From: Ophioderma brevispina
Lineage: Eukaryota > Echinodermata > Ophiuroidea > Amphilepidida > Ophiodermatidae
Assembly: GCA_023653785.1 (NCBI GenBank)
Contig: JAMKCH010011854.1
Location: 62,001 to 126,000, forward strand
DNA: 64,000 bases
Reading direction: 5' to 3'
The notes under the pieces are model-generated. The model was not told where the DNA came from, made no database searches, and saw only the letters and a list, made by a program, of their open reading frames with translations. The number at the start of each line of letters is the position of its first letter. The first letter of the stretch is position 1. The translations under genes and the position numbers were made by a program. Shown piece after piece: positions 63,834-64,000 of this stretch.

Positions 63834-63935
63834 CATCATGATCATCAATCCTCATCACAGGATCCCCACAAGCACCATCCAAATAATGGTCTTCCTGATT
63901 TTTTGCTTCAAATTGAACAAGTGTCGAGAACAATA
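63834..63935 (-). CDS. Diverged TSP3-like repeat exon
   Basis: 102-bp phase 1-1 exon (TTTCAG acceptor, GTGAGG donor), open in the expected frame as VLFSTLVQFEAKNQEDHYLDG then ACGDPVMRIDDHDG. Parts of the family pattern appear in neighbouring frames: DTCSI instead of FSTLV, and CDED instead of VMRI. Several small compensating indels thus seem to have hit it while total length stayed a multiple of three. It is the most upstream exon visible; the gene continues beyond the window. Confidence 0.6.
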
Positions 63936-64000
63936 CTGAAATTTCTAGAAACCACATGTATTATAATAATATCATAAACCATCTAAAATGTAGACATGAG

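Overview
This is AT-rich, gene-poor, intron-rich animal nuclear DNA. It has GT-AG exon islands separated by kilobases of non-coding sequence, many trinucleotide tracts, tRNA-derived SINEs, LINE fragments and foldback DNA elements. A marine invertebrate, most likely a deuterostome such as an echinoderm or hemichordate, fits this style. That is a guess from repeat style and gene content; the sequence does not name the species.

Two real protein-coding genes are supported, both incomplete in the window. (1) On the + strand, seven exons between 4401 and 30772 encode a type II single-pass membrane protein with a collagen-like stalk: a basic cytoplasmic end, one transmembrane helix, a short amphipathic stretch, a Cys-rich junction (CDCPAG), then Gly-X-Y exons with phase-1 borders. 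Its 3' end was not found. (2) On the - strand, exons between 63935 and 59535 encode the C-terminal part of a type I membrane protein. It has thrombospondin type 3-like calcium-binding repeats, one per phase 1-1 exon, followed by a transmembrane helix and a short cytoplasmic tail. Three clean exons and the terminal exon are intact; the three exons further 5' carry frame shifts or a stop.

Layout: 1-4.4 kb, no gene seen. 4.4-31 kb, the collagen-like gene, with introns packed with repeats. These include (AGT)n tracts at 5.4-5.7 and 7.5-7.65 kb, a SINE at 7.66-7.99 kb, three tandem RT-derived fragments at 14.45-15.77 kb, and a 2.3-copy ~1.2-kb tandem array at 17.3-22.0 kb. That array is interrupted by a LINE, which is itself interrupted by a 995-bp foldback and a 121-nt T tract. 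A perfect 70-bp palindrome and further foldbacks lie at 21.4, 25.2, 25.65 and 27.7 kb. 31-44 kb holds foldback and mariner-type non-autonomous elements (32.1, 34.7 kb), a 278-bp tandem duplication with a 189-codon ORF (36.8-37.4 kb) and a 1.65-kb tandem duplication (38.7-42.0 kb). 44.3-47.2 kb is a decayed non-LTR retrotransposon on the - strand. 47.2-59.2 kb has dispersed repeats, a second SINE (50.85 kb) and a second copy of the 27.7-kb foldback family (52.8-53.6 kb). 59.2-64 kb contains a third SINE-like tRNA fragment, the TSP3 gene and a 23-bp minisatellite.

The two genes point toward each other and nothing links their functions. I found no convincing novel biological system. The most interesting structures are the nested and tandem retroelement/foldback architecture, the shared 3' tail of a LINE and two SINEs, and the partly broken exons in both genes. 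Small indels are frequent in otherwise clear coding homology, so part of the 'decay' may be assembly error.
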